Source: Paucimonas lemoignei (GTDB lineage Bacteria; Pseudomonadota; Gammaproteobacteria; Burkholderiales; Burkholderiaceae_D). From it: DNA of 64,000 bases. Positions 1 through 8,985 of the stretch are shown in pieces. The stretch is taken from NCBI RefSeq assembly GCF_004342585.1, contig NZ_SLZQ01000006.1:124001-188000 (forward strand), read 5' to 3'. Under the pieces are notes generated by a model. That model was not told the DNA's origin. It searched no databases and saw only the letters and a list, made by a program, of their open reading frames with translations. Made by a program: the position numbers and the translations under genes. Positions within the stretch are counted from its first letter, which is position 1. Every line of letters begins with the position of its first letter.

Positions 1-954
1 GTGCAGAACATGCGCCGCATCCTGGACGACAAGAGCATCGTCGGCATCATCGGGCCGGCCGGCAGCGGCCCGACGCTGGCGGTGATCGACATGGTGCAGG
101 CCGATGGCCGTCCCTACATGAACCCGATCGCCCAGACGCCGGTCATTACCTATCCTGGCGACGTTCCCGGCGCCAAGCCGCGTCCGAACGTGTTTTCTTT
201 TGCCTTGCAAAACGATGTGGAATCGGTCGCGATGGGCGAATACCTGGCGAAGAACTTCAAGCGTATCGGCGTCATTCATGAAAGCACCGCCTATGGCGTG
301 ACCGGCATTGAATACCTGAGCAAGGCGATCGAGAAGAACGGCGGCAGCAAGCCGATTGCGGTCGATTCCTATAACCAGGGCGCCCAGGATATGACTGCGC
401 AGGTGGCGCGATTGAGCCGTGCCAATGTCGACGTCATTGCCGCAATCGGTCTGGGCAAGGACCTTGCCGTGCTGCGCAGGACCATGGCCCGCCTGAATGT
501 CAAGGCGCCGCTGGTGGCGGCAAATGGCGCGCTGGGACAACCCTATCAGGAAGGCGCGGGCGACCTCACCGTCGGCACGCTGGGGACCATGATCGGCGCC
601 TATGCCAATCCGATGCGTGAGGCGACTGCGGAATTTGCCAAGACCTATAAAGCCAAGTACGGCACCGACCGCTGGTGGGGTAACGATCCGCAGAATCCCC
701 AGCTGTTCATGGCGATTTCCGTTTCGAACGGCTATGACGCTGCCAATATCCTGTTCGAGGGCATCCGTCGTGCCAACTCGACCAACCCCAAGGATATTAT
801 TTCGAGCATCGAATCCATCAAGGGCTACCAGGGCGTCAACGCTGTCTACTCCTTCTCGAAGGATAAGCATCATGGCGTTGAAAGTGACGCCGTGCGCGTG
901 TTCAAGTACGAGAAGGAAGGCAATGCCGTGAAACTGAAGCCGGTTGCCCGCTGA
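1..954 (+). CDS. Branched-chain amino-acid-type ABC transporter substrate-binding protein (5'-truncated by window edge)
   Basis: Periplasmic binding protein of the LivJ/LivK (type 1 periplasmic binding fold) family. It would capture a small ligand, probably an amino acid or related acid, and deliver it to the permease and ATPase genes that follow. The 317 visible residues lack a signal peptide and the usual first 70-80 residues of a 380-400 residue family member, so the gene starts before base 1 and the GTG at base 1 is just an internal codon. Family-like stretches include GIIGPAGSGPT, IGVIHESTAYG and VIAAIGLGKDLAVLRRTM. The gene is 63 bases upstream of livH, with a strong hairpin between them. 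The ligand cannot be deduced from sequence. The family call is firm. Confidence 0.88.
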   Translation: MQNMRRILDDKSIVGIIGPAGSGPTLAVIDMVQADGRPYMNPIAQTPVITYPGDVPGAKPRPNVFSFALQNDVESVAMGEYLAKNFKRIGVIHESTAYGVTGIEYLSKAIEKNGGSKPIAVDSYNQGAQDMTAQVARLSRANVDVIAAIGLGKDLAVLRRTMARLNVKAPLVAANGALGQPYQEGAGDLTVGTLGTMIGAYANPMREATAEFAKTYKAKYGTDRWWGNDPQNPQLFMAISVSNGYDAANILFEGIRRANSTNPKDIISSIESIKGYQGVNAVYSFSKDKHHGVESDAVRVFKYEKEGNAVKLKPVAR

Positions 955-966
955 GCATGCGACAAG

Positions 967-990
967 GCCGGCCGGCAAATGCCGGCCGGC
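967..990 (+). promoter_or_regulatory. Strong GC hairpin between binding-protein gene and permease genes
   Basis: Two copies of GCCGGCCGGC (967-976 and 981-990) flank an AAAT loop and can form a ten-pair all-GC stem. No T-run follows, so it is not a classical intrinsic terminator. In transporter operons such a stem after the binding-protein gene commonly protects the upstream mRNA or attenuates downstream expression, giving excess binding protein. That role is inferred here. Confidence 0.6.
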
Positions 991-1017
991 TGACTTGAAC
1001 ATTGTGGAAGGTGCTGT

Positions 1018-1902
1018 ATGGATTTTTTCATTCAAATGGTGGTTTCCGGCCTGAGCGTCGGGGCAGTCTATGCGCTGGTTGCCCTCGGGCTCAATCTGAC
1101 ATTCTGGACCACAAAGGTCCTGAACTTCGGCCAGGGCGCAGTCATGATGGCGGCGGCCATGGTCACTGCAATGCTGGTCTCCAGGGGCGTCAGCATACTG
1201 GTCGCCATCGGCGTATCGCTCGCGGTCGCGGCGCTGATCCTGTTTGTCGTCGAGCTCGTCGCAGTCAGCCCGATGCGAAAGCTCACCGGAAGCATGGGTT
1301 GGGTGGTGTCCACGCTGGGCGTCGGGATTTTTTTGCAAGGGCTCGCCAGCTGGCTGTTTGGCACCCAAGCAGTGGCCTTCCCGGATGTTCTGTTCAGTAG
1401 CGCAGATACGGTCGAGTTATTTGGAGCCTATATCTCCGTGCAGTACATCGCTGTTTTTGTCATCTGCGTGCTTATCGTCGGTTTGATGGAATTGTTTTTG
1501 CGCCGTTCGATCTGGGGCTTCGGCGTCATGGCGGTGGCGCATGACCGCGAACTGGCTTCGTTGCTGGGTATTCCGGTTCGCCGCGTCGTGATCGGGTCTT
1601 TCCTGGTCAGCGGTTTGCTCGCCGGGATCGCCGGCATTCTGGTCTCGCAAGTCTCGGGCACGGTTGACCCGAATTTCGGCATGCACCTGCTTATCCTGTC
1701 TTTCGTCGCTGCTGTCGTCGGCGGCATGGGCAGCGCCGCGGGGGCGCTGGTTGGCGGCCTTGCGCTGGGCATCATGGAAAAACTGGTCGGCGGCTACGTT
1801 ACACCCGCTGCGGCCGAAATGGTGGCATTTGTTCTGCTGGTCGGCGCATTGACTATTCGTCCGCAGGGCCTGTTTGGTAAACGCGAAACGGTTAAGGTGT
1901 GA
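1018..1902 (+). CDS. livH: Branched-chain amino-acid-type ABC transporter permease LivH
   Basis: Inner-membrane permease of the LivH family, 294 residues, the normal length. It starts MDFFIQMVVSGLSVGAVYAL, typical of the family, followed by the conserved ALGLNLTFWTTKVLNFGQGA segment in the first helices, where LivH proteins have a similar N-F-x-x-G motif. Multiple hydrophobic segments span the whole protein, and a cytoplasmic loop with ELASLLGIPVRRV is the expected ATPase-coupling region. It pairs with the LivM half of the next gene. The stop codon at 1900-1902 overlaps a possible GTG start of the next gene, so translation is probably coupled. Confidence 0.93.
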   Translation: MDFFIQMVVSGLSVGAVYALVALGLNLTFWTTKVLNFGQGAVMMAAAMVTAMLVSRGVSILVAIGVSLAVAALILFVVELVAVSPMRKLTGSMGWVVSTLGVGIFLQGLASWLFGTQAVAFPDVLFSSADTVELFGAYISVQYIAVFVICVLIVGLMELFLRRSIWGFGVMAVAHDRELASLLGIPVRRVVIGSFLVSGLLAGIAGILVSQVSGTVDPNFGMHLLILSFVAAVVGGMGSAAGALVGGLALGIMEKLVGGYVTPAAAEMVAFVLLVGALTIRPQGLFGKRETVKV

Positions 1903-1907
1903 TCTTC

Positions 1908-3713
1908 ATGAAAAAACTGGTAGAACTGATCACGAATACGTGGGTGCTGGGCGCGCTCGCCATGGCATTTGCAATTGGCGCAAGTTTCGCCGATACCGGC
2001 ACGGTGCAGATGTGGAGCTTCGTCCTGATCAATATCTTGCTGGCGCAAAGCATCAATCTGCTGACTGGTATTACGGGACAAATTTCACTGGGCCACGCAG
2101 GTTTCTTTGCCATTGGCGCGTATGTTTGCGCCGCGGTCTTGAAAACCTGGGGCATTCCTTTTCCTATAGTTTTCGTGGTGGCCATCGCGGCAACTGCGGC
2201 GGTAGGGTACGTTCTGGCAATCCCCGCCGGCAGGGTGCGTGAATTTTATCTCGCCATGATGTCCCTTGCATTCGGTCTCATTATCTATGAACTTGCGCGC
2301 GAATGGCGCGGCGTCACCGGCGGCATCATGGGGATGCGAGGCATTCCCTCGTCGCAGATTGGCACCCTTACCCTGTTCGGCTGGACCGTCGACACCGTGT
2401 GGTACTTCCGGATCATCCTGGTGGCGCTGCTGGGCGTGATGCTTGCCTTGCGCAATTTCGTCAAAAGCCATTTCGGCCGCGCCTTTTACGCTGTGCATGT
2501 CAGCGAGATCGCCGCGGGAACGCTGGGCATTTCGCAAAGCGCAACGAAACGTGCCGCCTATGCCATCAGTGGCGGCATCGCCGGCCTGGCCGGCGCGTTC
2601 TATGCGCCCCTGGTGGGCTACCTTACGCCGGAGAGCTTCGGCATGATGCGTTCCGTCGAGGTGCTCGTGATGTCGATCGTCGGCGGGCTCGGCTCTCTGA
2701 CCGGGCAAGTCCTTGGCGCCGTCGTGTTCACCTATTTGCCGCAAAAGCTCCAGGCTTTCAATGACTATCAGTACATGGCTTACGGCCTGATCCTGGTGTT
2801 TGTCTTTACCTTGCTGCCAAAAGGCCTCGCGGGGCTTCTCAAAACCAGAACCCGCTACTGCAAGTTCGAGCAGTCGGATCTCGGGCAGGGGAGCGAAGTT
2901 GCAACACCATTGACTCGCCGCGATGTGCAAGGCAAAGCAGAACCGCTGATTCGGATCCAGGACGTGACCATGGAATTCGACGGCTTGCGCGCACTCAAGG
3001 GCGTATCGCTTGAGCTTCGCCGCGGCACGGTTACCGCTCTGGTCGGCCCGAATGGTTCCGGCAAGAGTACTTTGGTGAACGTCATCAGTGGTATCTACAA
3101 GCCTACCTCCGGGCATATCTGGTTCAATAACCAGGATATCGGCGGCTGGCCATCGTTCCGAGTGGCGCAGGCCGGCCTCACGCGGACCTTCCAGGACCCG
3201 CGCAACGTGCCAAGCTTCACCGTTCGCGAGAATATCCTGATGGGCGCCAATCGGCTGTATCAGCATGGCGCCGTCAGCGCAGCTGTCAACACGGGGGCGG
3301 CGCAAGCCGAAGAAATGCAGTTTTTGCGGCGGGTGAACGCCTTGCTGGAGATATCCGGCCTGGCAATGCATGCAGACGACATCATCGGTGACCTGCCGTA
3401 TGGCATTCAGCGCCTTGCCGAAGTGGCACGCGCACTGGCGAGCGATCCCGAATTGCTCATGCTCGATGAACCGGCTGCAGGGCTTTCTGAACAGGAAGCC
3501 GAGCAGCTGATCAAGCTCATCCGCATGGCGCAGGATAACGGCGTGGCAGTCATGGTGATCGATCACCACATGGATTTCCTGGCGGGTCTGGTCAATGAAG
3601 TGGTCGTGTTCGAGGCCGGGGAAGAGATTTACCGAGGGGATATGGAAGGGATGCGCTCGAACAGCGCGGTAATCGAAGCCTATCTGGGCGCTGAGGAGGC
3701 CTGCCATGCTTGA
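1908..3713 (+). CDS. LivM-LivG fusion: ABC permease joined to ATP-binding protein
   Basis: Single polypeptide of about 601 residues. The N-terminal ~310 residues are a LivM-type permease (ITGQISLGHAGFFAIGAYVCA, then several membrane segments). The C-terminal ~260 residues are a LivG-type ATPase with Walker A GPNGSGKST, a Q-loop region (TFQDPRNVPSFTVRENILMGA), an ABC signature replaced by the degenerate LPYGIQRLAEVARAL, and Walker B ELLMLDEP. The ATG at 1908 is preferred over the GTG at 1899 because AAGGTG at 1894-1899 sits at ribosome-binding distance. LivM and LivG are separate proteins in E. coli, but fusions are known in proteobacteria. It would work with LivH and LivF. The signature LSGGQ is not canonical, which is common in LivG-type proteins. 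Confidence 0.92.
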   Translation: MKKLVELITNTWVLGALAMAFAIGASFADTGTVQMWSFVLINILLAQSINLLTGITGQISLGHAGFFAIGAYVCAAVLKTWGIPFPIVFVVAIAATAAVGYVLAIPAGRVREFYLAMMSLAFGLIIYELAREWRGVTGGIMGMRGIPSSQIGTLTLFGWTVDTVWYFRIILVALLGVMLALRNFVKSHFGRAFYAVHVSEIAAGTLGISQSATKRAAYAISGGIAGLAGAFYAPLVGYLTPESFGMMRSVEVLVMSIVGGLGSLTGQVLGAVVFTYLPQKLQAFNDYQYMAYGLILVFVFTLLPKGLAGLLKTRTRYCKFEQSDLGQGSEVATPLTRRDVQGKAEPLIRIQDVTMEFDGLRALKGVSLELRRGTVTALVGPNGSGKSTLVNVISGIYKPTSGHIWFNNQDIGGWPSFRVAQAGLTRTFQDPRNVPSFTVRENILMGANRLYQHGAVSAAVNTGAAQAEEMQFLRRVNALLEISGLAMHADDIIGDLPYGIQRLAEVARALASDPELLMLDEPAAGLSEQEAEQLIKLIRMAQDNGVAVMVIDHHMDFLAGLVNEVVVFEAGEEIYRGDMEGMRSNSAVIEAYLGAEEACHA

Positions 3714-4422
3714 GGTACGTAATTTGCAAGTTGCCTATGGGGCGATCGAGGCGGTGCGGGGCGTGTCGTTGACGGCGCGTCCCGGCCATATCACCGCGCT
3801 GATCGGCGCGAACGGCGCCGGGAAGTCTTCTCTGATGCGCGCCATTTCAGGCGTGACGCGGCCGCGCTCAGGGGAAATTCTGCTGGACGGCCGCGATATC
3901 ACCCGCATTCCGCCGCACGAGCGTGCCCGCATGGGCATTGCGCATGCGATGGAGGGCCGCCGCATCCTGCATCAGCACACCGTGGACGAGAACCTGACCA
4001 CAGCCTGGCACTTTCGCAAGCCCCAAGGCAGTTTCAAGGCGGCCCGCGATGCGGTATTCGCGCACTTCCCGATTCTGGCGGAACGCGCGAATGCCAAGGC
4101 GGGGACCCTGAGCGGCGGGCAGCAGCAAATGCTGATCCTGTCCATGGCGACCATGCATGCGCCGCGCCTGGTGATACTCGACGAGCCTTCGCTGGGACTG
4201 GCCCCGATTATCGTTACCCAGATATTCGAGTTCATCAAGGAGTATTGCAGCGCGGGTGAGCGGGCGATTTTGATCAGCGAGCAGATGGCAAACCTGGCCC
4301 TGAAAGTCGCTGACTACGGATATGTGCTCAAGCATGGCCAGCTGGCATTTAAGGGTGACAGTAAAACCTTGCAGGAAGGCGGACTTGCGGGCTTGTCGAG
4401 TGCCTATCTTGGCGGCTCCTGA
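3706..4422 (+). CDS. livF: Branched-chain amino-acid-type ABC transporter ATP-binding protein LivF
   Basis: Cytoplasmic ATPase of 238 residues, the usual LivF length. Walker A is GANGAGKSS near residue 35, the signature is LSGGQQQM, and Walker B is LVILDEPSLGLAP. The GIAHAMEGRRILHQHTVDENL segment matches the LivF Q-loop pattern (normally VPEGR.iF...TV.ENL). The ATG at 3706 overlaps the end of the LivM-LivG gene by eight bases and is preceded by GAGGAGG, indicating translational coupling. Together with LivH and the fusion protein it completes the transporter. Confidence 0.93.
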   Translation: MLEVRNLQVAYGAIEAVRGVSLTARPGHITALIGANGAGKSSLMRAISGVTRPRSGEILLDGRDITRIPPHERARMGIAHAMEGRRILHQHTVDENLTTAWHFRKPQGSFKAARDAVFAHFPILAERANAKAGTLSGGQQQMLILSMATMHAPRLVILDEPSLGLAPIIVTQIFEFIKEYCSAGERAILISEQMANLALKVADYGYVLKHGQLAFKGDSKTLQEGGLAGLSSAYLGGS

Positions 4423-4468
4423 ATCAACCGAACCTGCGATAGAAGAAATTATTGAAAGTGATTATTCA

Positions 4469-5881
4469 ATGAACCAGCGTGTGGATCTGAACGTCGACCT
4501 GGTCGTGATCGGCGGCGGGCCGGGCGGTTACACTGCCGCGTTTCGCGCCGCCGACCTGGGCATGTCCGTGGCCCTCGTGGAAAAACGCAATGTGCTTGGC
4601 GGGGTCTGCTTGAATGCCGGTTGCATACCGTCCAAGGCCTTGCTGCAGGCGGCCAAATTGCTCGATGAAGCGGCGGAATGGCATGAGCGCGGGATCGAGC
4701 TCGGTAAGCCGGCGATCAATCTTGATCGCTTAAGAGGCTGGAAGGATTCCGTGGTTTCCAGGCTCGCTGGCGGACTCTCAGGCCTGGCGAACAAGCGCGG
4801 CGTCAAGGTGATAAGCGGTGAGGGGGTATTTGCCGGCCCCAATGTACTGGAGGTTAGCGGTCAGGGCAGCGTGCGTTTCAATAAGGCCATCATAGCCGTG
4901 GGTTCCCGGCCTGTGCGGCTGCCGTTCTTGCCGGATCATCCTGGCATCATGGATTCGACATCCGCCCTGGCGCTCGAGGAAGTGCCAAAGCGCTTGCTGG
5001 TGCTGGGCGGCGGCGTGATCGGGCTGGAAATGGCTTCTATTTATGCCAGTCTGGGTGCGGAAGTCAGTGTGGTCGAATTGACTGAAGGGCTGTTGCCGGG
5101 ATGTGACCGCGATCTCGTGCGGCCCCTGGAAAAGCGGCTTGGCTCGCGCCTCAAGGCAATCATGACTGGCACGCGAGTCAAGGCGGTAGAAACACTGAAA
5201 GAAGGTTTCAAGGTTGTTTTCGAAGGCGCCAAGGCGCCCGCACCGCAGGTCTACGATCGGATCCTGAGCGCCGCCGGACGCCGGCCGAACGGTGATGTCT
5301 TGCATGCTGAAAAGGCAGGCATCAATGTGGATGCCCAGGGTTTCATCAAGGTGGATAGTGCCCAGCGTACGAATGTGCCGCACATTTTTGCGATCGGTGA
5401 CGTCGTCGGCAATCCCATGCTAGCCCATAAGGCTTCATATGAAGCCAAGATTGCTGCCGAGGTGGCATCGGGAATGCATGTCACCAATAGTGCAAAAGCC
5501 ATTCCGTCCGTGGTTTATACCGATCCGGAGGTGGCATGGGTCGGCTTGAATGAAACGGCCGCCAAGCGCGACGGGATACCTTTTGAAAAAGCTACTTTCC
5601 CCTGGATGGCCAGCGGACGTTCGCTGACGATGGGCCGCGATGAGGGTGTCACCAAGATTCTGGTCGACCCGGTGACGCGGGCCCTGCTGGGAGTCGGCAT
5701 TGTCGGTCCGCATGCAGGCGATCTGATTGCCGAGGCAACCCTGGCCATTGAGACAGGATGCGAACCCGGCGATGTAGGGCTGACGATTCATCCTCATCCA
5801 TCCCTGTCCGAGACCTTTGCCTTTGCCGCCGAAGCATACGAGGGAACGTTGACAGAGTTGTATATCCCTAAAAAAGGATGA
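4469..5881 (+). CDS. lpdA: Dihydrolipoamide dehydrogenase (E3), stand-alone form
   Basis: FAD/NAD-linked disulfide oxidoreductase of 470 residues that reoxidises lipoyl groups of 2-oxoacid dehydrogenase or glycine-cleavage complexes. Visible features are the FAD-binding [17 protein letters not shown], the redox-active pair in [16 protein letters not shown], the NAD-binding LVLGGGVIGLEMASIYASLG, FAIGDVVGNPMLAHKA, and the C-terminal HPHPSLSE active-site base. The frame stays open upstream to 4322, but that region overlaps livF. The ATG at 4469 begins a normal E3 N-terminus. It follows livF by 46 bases, which suggests this E3 serves an amino-acid or branched-chain 2-oxoacid pathway encoded upstream of the window. 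It is clearly distinct from the lipoyl-bearing E3 at 44351. Confidence 0.93.
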   Translation: MNQRVDLNVDLVVIGGGPGGYTAAFRAADLGMSVALVEKRNVLGGVCLNAGCIPSKALLQAAKLLDEAAEWHERGIELGKPAINLDRLRGWKDSVVSRLAGGLSGLANKRGVKVISGEGVFAGPNVLEVSGQGSVRFNKAIIAVGSRPVRLPFLPDHPGIMDSTSALALEEVPKRLLVLGGGVIGLEMASIYASLGAEVSVVELTEGLLPGCDRDLVRPLEKRLGSRLKAIMTGTRVKAVETLKEGFKVVFEGAKAPAPQVYDRILSAAGRRPNGDVLHAEKAGINVDAQGFIKVDSAQRTNVPHIFAIGDVVGNPMLAHKASYEAKIAAEVASGMHVTNSAKAIPSVVYTDPEVAWVGLNETAAKRDGIPFEKATFPWMASGRSLTMGRDEGVTKILVDPVTRALLGVGIVGPHAGDLIAEATLAIETGCEPGDVGLTIHPHPSLSETFAFAAEAYEGTLTELYIPKKG

Positions 5882-5888
5882 TGTACTA

Positions 5889-5903
5889 TTCGCAACTTGC
5901 GAA
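5889..5903. promoter_or_regulatory. Perfect inverted repeat, candidate TetR operator
   Basis: TTCGCAACTTGCGAA is a 7+1+7 perfect palindrome lying eight bases after the lpdA stop and about 60 bases before the TetR-family gene. Size and location fit an autoregulatory operator for that regulator. Binding is inferred, not shown. Confidence 0.45.
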
Positions 5904-5965
5904 TTGGCCGGCTTGGCCTGAGGAACACGATACGCAGCATGTAAGAGTTAAATTAGGAGAGAGGC

Positions 5966-6622
5966 GTGACTGCCTGGAAAAATTTAGTACCTAACCGGAA
6001 AGTATTGCATCAGCTAAAGCGCGAAGCGGTTCTGCGGCAAGCTGTCACTGCTTTCAGCAAGAATGGATTTCATGCCACGTCCCTGGACGACATCGCCAAC
6101 AGTGTGGGCGTGACCAAGGCTGCGCTGTACCACTACTACCCAAATAAGCATGCTCTGCTATATGAGGCATTCAGTGAAGCGTTGCGTGTCGCTTTTGAGT
6201 GTCTTGATAAAGCGAAGCTGGCGGGCCGTAATGGCTTGGAACGTTTGCAGATGGCCCTTGAGGGGTATCTGAAGGTTTCATTGCACGAACTCAGTCGTTG
6301 CGTCATTCTGACTGAAGAGCATGCTCTGCTGCCGGAACATAAGGAAATTATTTTCCAGAAGCGGGATATGTACGAAGGTCAGCTGCGCGAGCTGGTGCGC
6401 GAAGGCATGCGTGACGGCAGTGTCATTCCATGTGATCCCAAGCTGGCAATCTTCACCATTTATGGCGCCATCAATTGGGTCCCTAAGTGGTTTCGCGAAG
6501 AAGGCGCATGGACCAATGAGCAACTGGCCTTTGCAATGGCGCAGTTGGTGTGTCGATCTATCGCTGCAAATCCTCTTCCAGCCTTGCCCACCGATGTATC
6601 TCAAATCAAGATGGAAGAATGA
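5966..6622 (+). CDS. TetR/AcrR-family transcriptional regulator
   Basis: One-component repressor-type regulator of 218 residues. The N-terminal helix-turn-helix is visible in AVTAFSKNGFHATSLDDIANSVGVTKAALYHYYPNKHALLYEAF, about residues 28-72. The rest is an all-helical ligand-binding domain of no recognisable specificity. The GTG start at 5966 is chosen because AGGAGAGAGG directly precedes it. It lies 84 bases after the liv-lpdA operon, with a palindrome in the gap, and upstream of ETF-QO, so it may control amino-acid or acyl-CoA oxidation genes. TetR regulators of fatty-acid or branched-chain catabolism are common in such settings, but the target here is inferred. Confidence 0.9.
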   Translation: MTAWKNLVPNRKVLHQLKREAVLRQAVTAFSKNGFHATSLDDIANSVGVTKAALYHYYPNKHALLYEAFSEALRVAFECLDKAKLAGRNGLERLQMALEGYLKVSLHELSRCVILTEEHALLPEHKEIIFQKRDMYEGQLRELVREGMRDGSVIPCDPKLAIFTIYGAINWVPKWFREEGAWTNEQLAFAMAQLVCRSIAANPLPALPTDVSQIKMEE

Positions 6623-6971
6623 ATCAGGAAAGCAGAACTGATTTTCTGACTATACATTACATGCTAAGTGAAATTATTAGATCAAGATTGGACAGGCACA
6701 TGATTGTCTGCAGCTACGGCAAGAGGGACATGGAAGATATGGTCGAAGTCCTGGAGTGCTGCTGAACAAATTTTGATGCTGGAACGGATGTCTCTTATCC
6801 CTTCTCCTCTGGGGTGCTTTGCGGACCATCTAGATGGTCCGCCTTTTTATTCGCAATGTTTGCCGGCGTTTTGAATTTTGCCGGCAATAAGCGCTATATG
6901 TTCTCTTGCGATAAATGGTATTTGCATTGAGACATGAGCGTAAAAATATGATCTTTCGGAAACTGGCAGCG
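6623..6971. other. Intergenic region between TetR gene and ETF-QO
   Basis: This 349-base stretch holds one clear intrinsic terminator (6821-6848). It also holds a 34-codon reading frame at 6661-6765 (begins MLSEIIRSRLD, ends VLECC) that has no ribosome-binding site and no recognised relatives, so it is not called. Two copies of TTTGCCGGC lie in the last hundred bases before ETF-QO; their meaning is unknown. Confidence 0.5.
6821..6848 (+). terminator. Intrinsic terminator
   Basis: A perfect 22-base inverted repeat (6821-6842; each arm GCGGACCATCT or its complement) is followed by CTTTTTATT. It should end transcripts coming from the TetR gene before ETF-QO begins. Confidence 0.88.
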
Positions 6972-8636
6972 ATGAATCTGACAAAGCAATACGGCCCGCG
7001 CGAGGCCATGGAATACGATGTGGTGATTGTCGGTGGCGGCCCGGCCGGCTTGTCCGCGGCGATCCGCCTGAAGCAGCTTGCCGAGCAAAAAGGCCAGGAG
7101 GTCTCGGTCTGCGTGCTCGAAAAAGGCAGCGAACTCGGCGCCCACATCCTCTCCGGCGCGGTCATGGACCCGATTGCCATCAACGAGCTCTTCCCCGACT
7201 GGAAAGAACGCGGCGCTCCGCTGAATACGCCGGTCTCGGAAGACCGCTTCCTCTTCCTCTCCGAAAAGAAAGCCATCAAAACGCCCAATTGGCTCTTGCC
7301 TGCGTGCTTCCAGAACCATGGCAATTATGTGATTTCGCTGGCCAACGTGGTGCGCTGGCTGGGCCAACAAGCCGAAGCCCTTGGTGTGGAAATCTTCCCT
7401 GGCTTTCCGGCTGCCGAAATCCTGTACCACGACGATGGCGCGGTCAAGGGTGTCGCCACCGGCAACATGGGCGTGGACCGCGAGGGCAATCCCACCGCCA
7501 ACTTCCAACTCGGCATGGAATTGCATGCCAAATACACCTTCTTTGCCGAGGGGGCGCGCGGCCACCTGGGCAAGCAGCTCATGGCCAGGTACGACCTCAA
7601 TGCCGGGCGGGACCCGCAAACCTATGGCATCGGCATCAAGGAATTGTGGGAAATCGATCCTGCCAAACACCAGCCAGGCCTGGTCATCCATACCGCCGGC
7701 TGGCCGCTGGACAACGATACCTATGGTGGCTCCTTCCTGTATCACCTGGAAAACAACCAGGTCGCCGTGGGCTATGTCGTCGGCCTGGCATACCAGAATC
7801 CCTATCTGTCACCCTTCGAGGAATTCCAGCGCTACAAGACCCACCCGGAAATCCGCACCTTCTTTGAAGGCGGCAAGCGCCTGTCCTATGGCGCCCGTGC
7901 TATTACCGCAGGCGGCCTGCAGTCGCTGCCCAAGCTGGTGTTCCCGGGTGGGGCGCTGATCGGTTGCGATGCGGGTTTCCTGAATGCGTCCCGCATCAAG
8001 GGCAGCCATGCCGCCATGAAAACCGGCATGCTGGCGGCGGAAGCGGCGTTTGCCGCGCTGACAGCGGGACGCCAACAGGATGAACTGGCAGCTTATCCGC
8101 AAGCTTTTGAACAGTCGTGGCTGCACGAAGAGCTGCACAAGGCACGCAACTTCAAGCCAGCGATGAGCAAGGGTCTGGTCACCGGCACGCTGATGGTAGG
8201 CATCGACCAGATTCTCTTTGGTGGCAAGGCACCGTGGACGCTGCACCATACCCATGCCGACCATGAATGCCTGAAGCCGGCTTCGGCATTCCAGCCGATT
8301 GCCTATCCAAAGCCGGATAACAAGCTGACCTTTGATCGCCTGTCGTCGGTGTTCATTTCCAACACTAACCATGCCGAAGATCAGCCGGTGCATTTGACGC
8401 TGAAGAATCCGGCCGTGCCGGTCGAGGTCAACCTGGCGACCTATGCCGGGCCGGAGCAGCGCTATTGCCCGGCCGGCGTGTATGAATTCGTCAAGACCGA
8501 AGAAGGCAAGGACCGTTTGCAGATCAATGCGCAGAACTGCGTGCATTGCAAGACCTGCGATATCAAGGACCCGACCCAGAATATCGTCTGGGTGACGCCG
8601 GAAGGCGGTGGCGGACCGAATTATCCGAATATGTGA
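6972..8636 (+). CDS. Electron transfer flavoprotein-ubiquinone oxidoreductase (ETF-QO)
   Basis: Membrane-associated FAD and iron-sulfur enzyme passing electrons from ETF, reduced by acyl-CoA and related dehydrogenases, to ubiquinone. The N-terminal dinucleotide fold is [19 protein letters not shown]. The C-terminal 4Fe-4S cluster region contains CPAGVYEF and [18 protein letters not shown], which is diagnostic. Length from the ATG at 6972 is 554 residues, normal for the family; in-frame ATGs at 6915 and 6948 would add a non-conserved extension. No ribosome-binding site is strong at any of them. It lies downstream of the liv-lpdA-TetR cluster, consistent with amino-acid or fatty-acid oxidation feeding the respiratory chain. 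Confidence 0.94.
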   Translation: MNLTKQYGPREAMEYDVVIVGGGPAGLSAAIRLKQLAEQKGQEVSVCVLEKGSELGAHILSGAVMDPIAINELFPDWKERGAPLNTPVSEDRFLFLSEKKAIKTPNWLLPACFQNHGNYVISLANVVRWLGQQAEALGVEIFPGFPAAEILYHDDGAVKGVATGNMGVDREGNPTANFQLGMELHAKYTFFAEGARGHLGKQLMARYDLNAGRDPQTYGIGIKELWEIDPAKHQPGLVIHTAGWPLDNDTYGGSFLYHLENNQVAVGYVVGLAYQNPYLSPFEEFQRYKTHPEIRTFFEGGKRLSYGARAITAGGLQSLPKLVFPGGALIGCDAGFLNASRIKGSHAAMKTGMLAAEAAFAALTAGRQQDELAAYPQAFEQSWLHEELHKARNFKPAMSKGLVTGTLMVGIDQILFGGKAPWTLHHTHADHECLKPASAFQPIAYPKPDNKLTFDRLSSVFISNTNHAEDQPVHLTLKNPAVPVEVNLATYAGPEQRYCPAGVYEFVKTEEGKDRLQINAQNCVHCKTCDIKDPTQNIVWVTPEGGGGPNYPNM

Positions 8637-8985
8637 GGACCGGTAGAAGCGAATTCGACATTACCCGCCACATGCCACGAAGCCTGACTGTATGAAGTCA
8701 GAGTGCCTACACATTCCCGCAATATGGATTTTCAGCAATGCTGAAGACAATGGAATTATTGAAATGACAAGCTTGCACCAGCTCCGGTCAGCCAGAGCAA
8801 ATCATTCAGGATAAAGAAAGACGCGATCGTGCCGAGCACCAAGGCCACCACGTATTTTTCCATTCTTCATGAGGCCCGCATTTTTCATTTCCCGTTGATC
8901 TGTCTCACTCTGTAAGGCTTGAACTGCTTTAGTTTGACGATGGCAAAGCAATATCAGTGCATTCGTTATTTCTCTTGCCGCCGTA
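8637..8985. other. Intergenic region between ETF-QO and RND adaptor
   Basis: About 350 bases. The only content that can be proposed is a 35-codon hydrophobic frame on the minus strand (listed separately). No convincing terminator follows ETF-QO. Confidence 0.5.
8756..8863 (-). CDS. Possible 35-residue single-span membrane protein
   Basis: A short frame on the minus strand encodes MEKYVVALVLGTIASFFI followed by a tryptophan-containing hydrophobic end. Residues 4-26 would form one membrane helix after a Lys/Glu-containing start. The upstream bases give only a weak AAGA-type ribosome-binding site very close to the ATG, and no promoter is evident. The composition resembles genuine small membrane proteins, and nothing else occupies the region. 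It could equally be chance. No family is recognised. Confidence 0.3.
   Translation of the reverse strand: MEKYVVALVLGTIASFFILNDLLWLTGAGASLSFQ

Noticed and set aside
2085-3707. 540-codon open frame on the minus strand across the livMG fusion
   Set aside because: It is antisense to a well-conserved transporter gene; its length comes from high GC and third-position bias, and its composition (His/Arg/Gln-rich) is not protein-like.
4322-4468. Extension of the first lpdA frame into livF
   Set aside because: It would overlap livF by 101 bases and add a non-conserved N-terminus; the ATG at 4469 gives a normal E3.
6550-6765. 71-codon frame after the TetR gene
   Set aside because: It begins inside the TetR gene and lacks a ribosome-binding site; only its last 34 codons are intergenic and they resemble nothing known.
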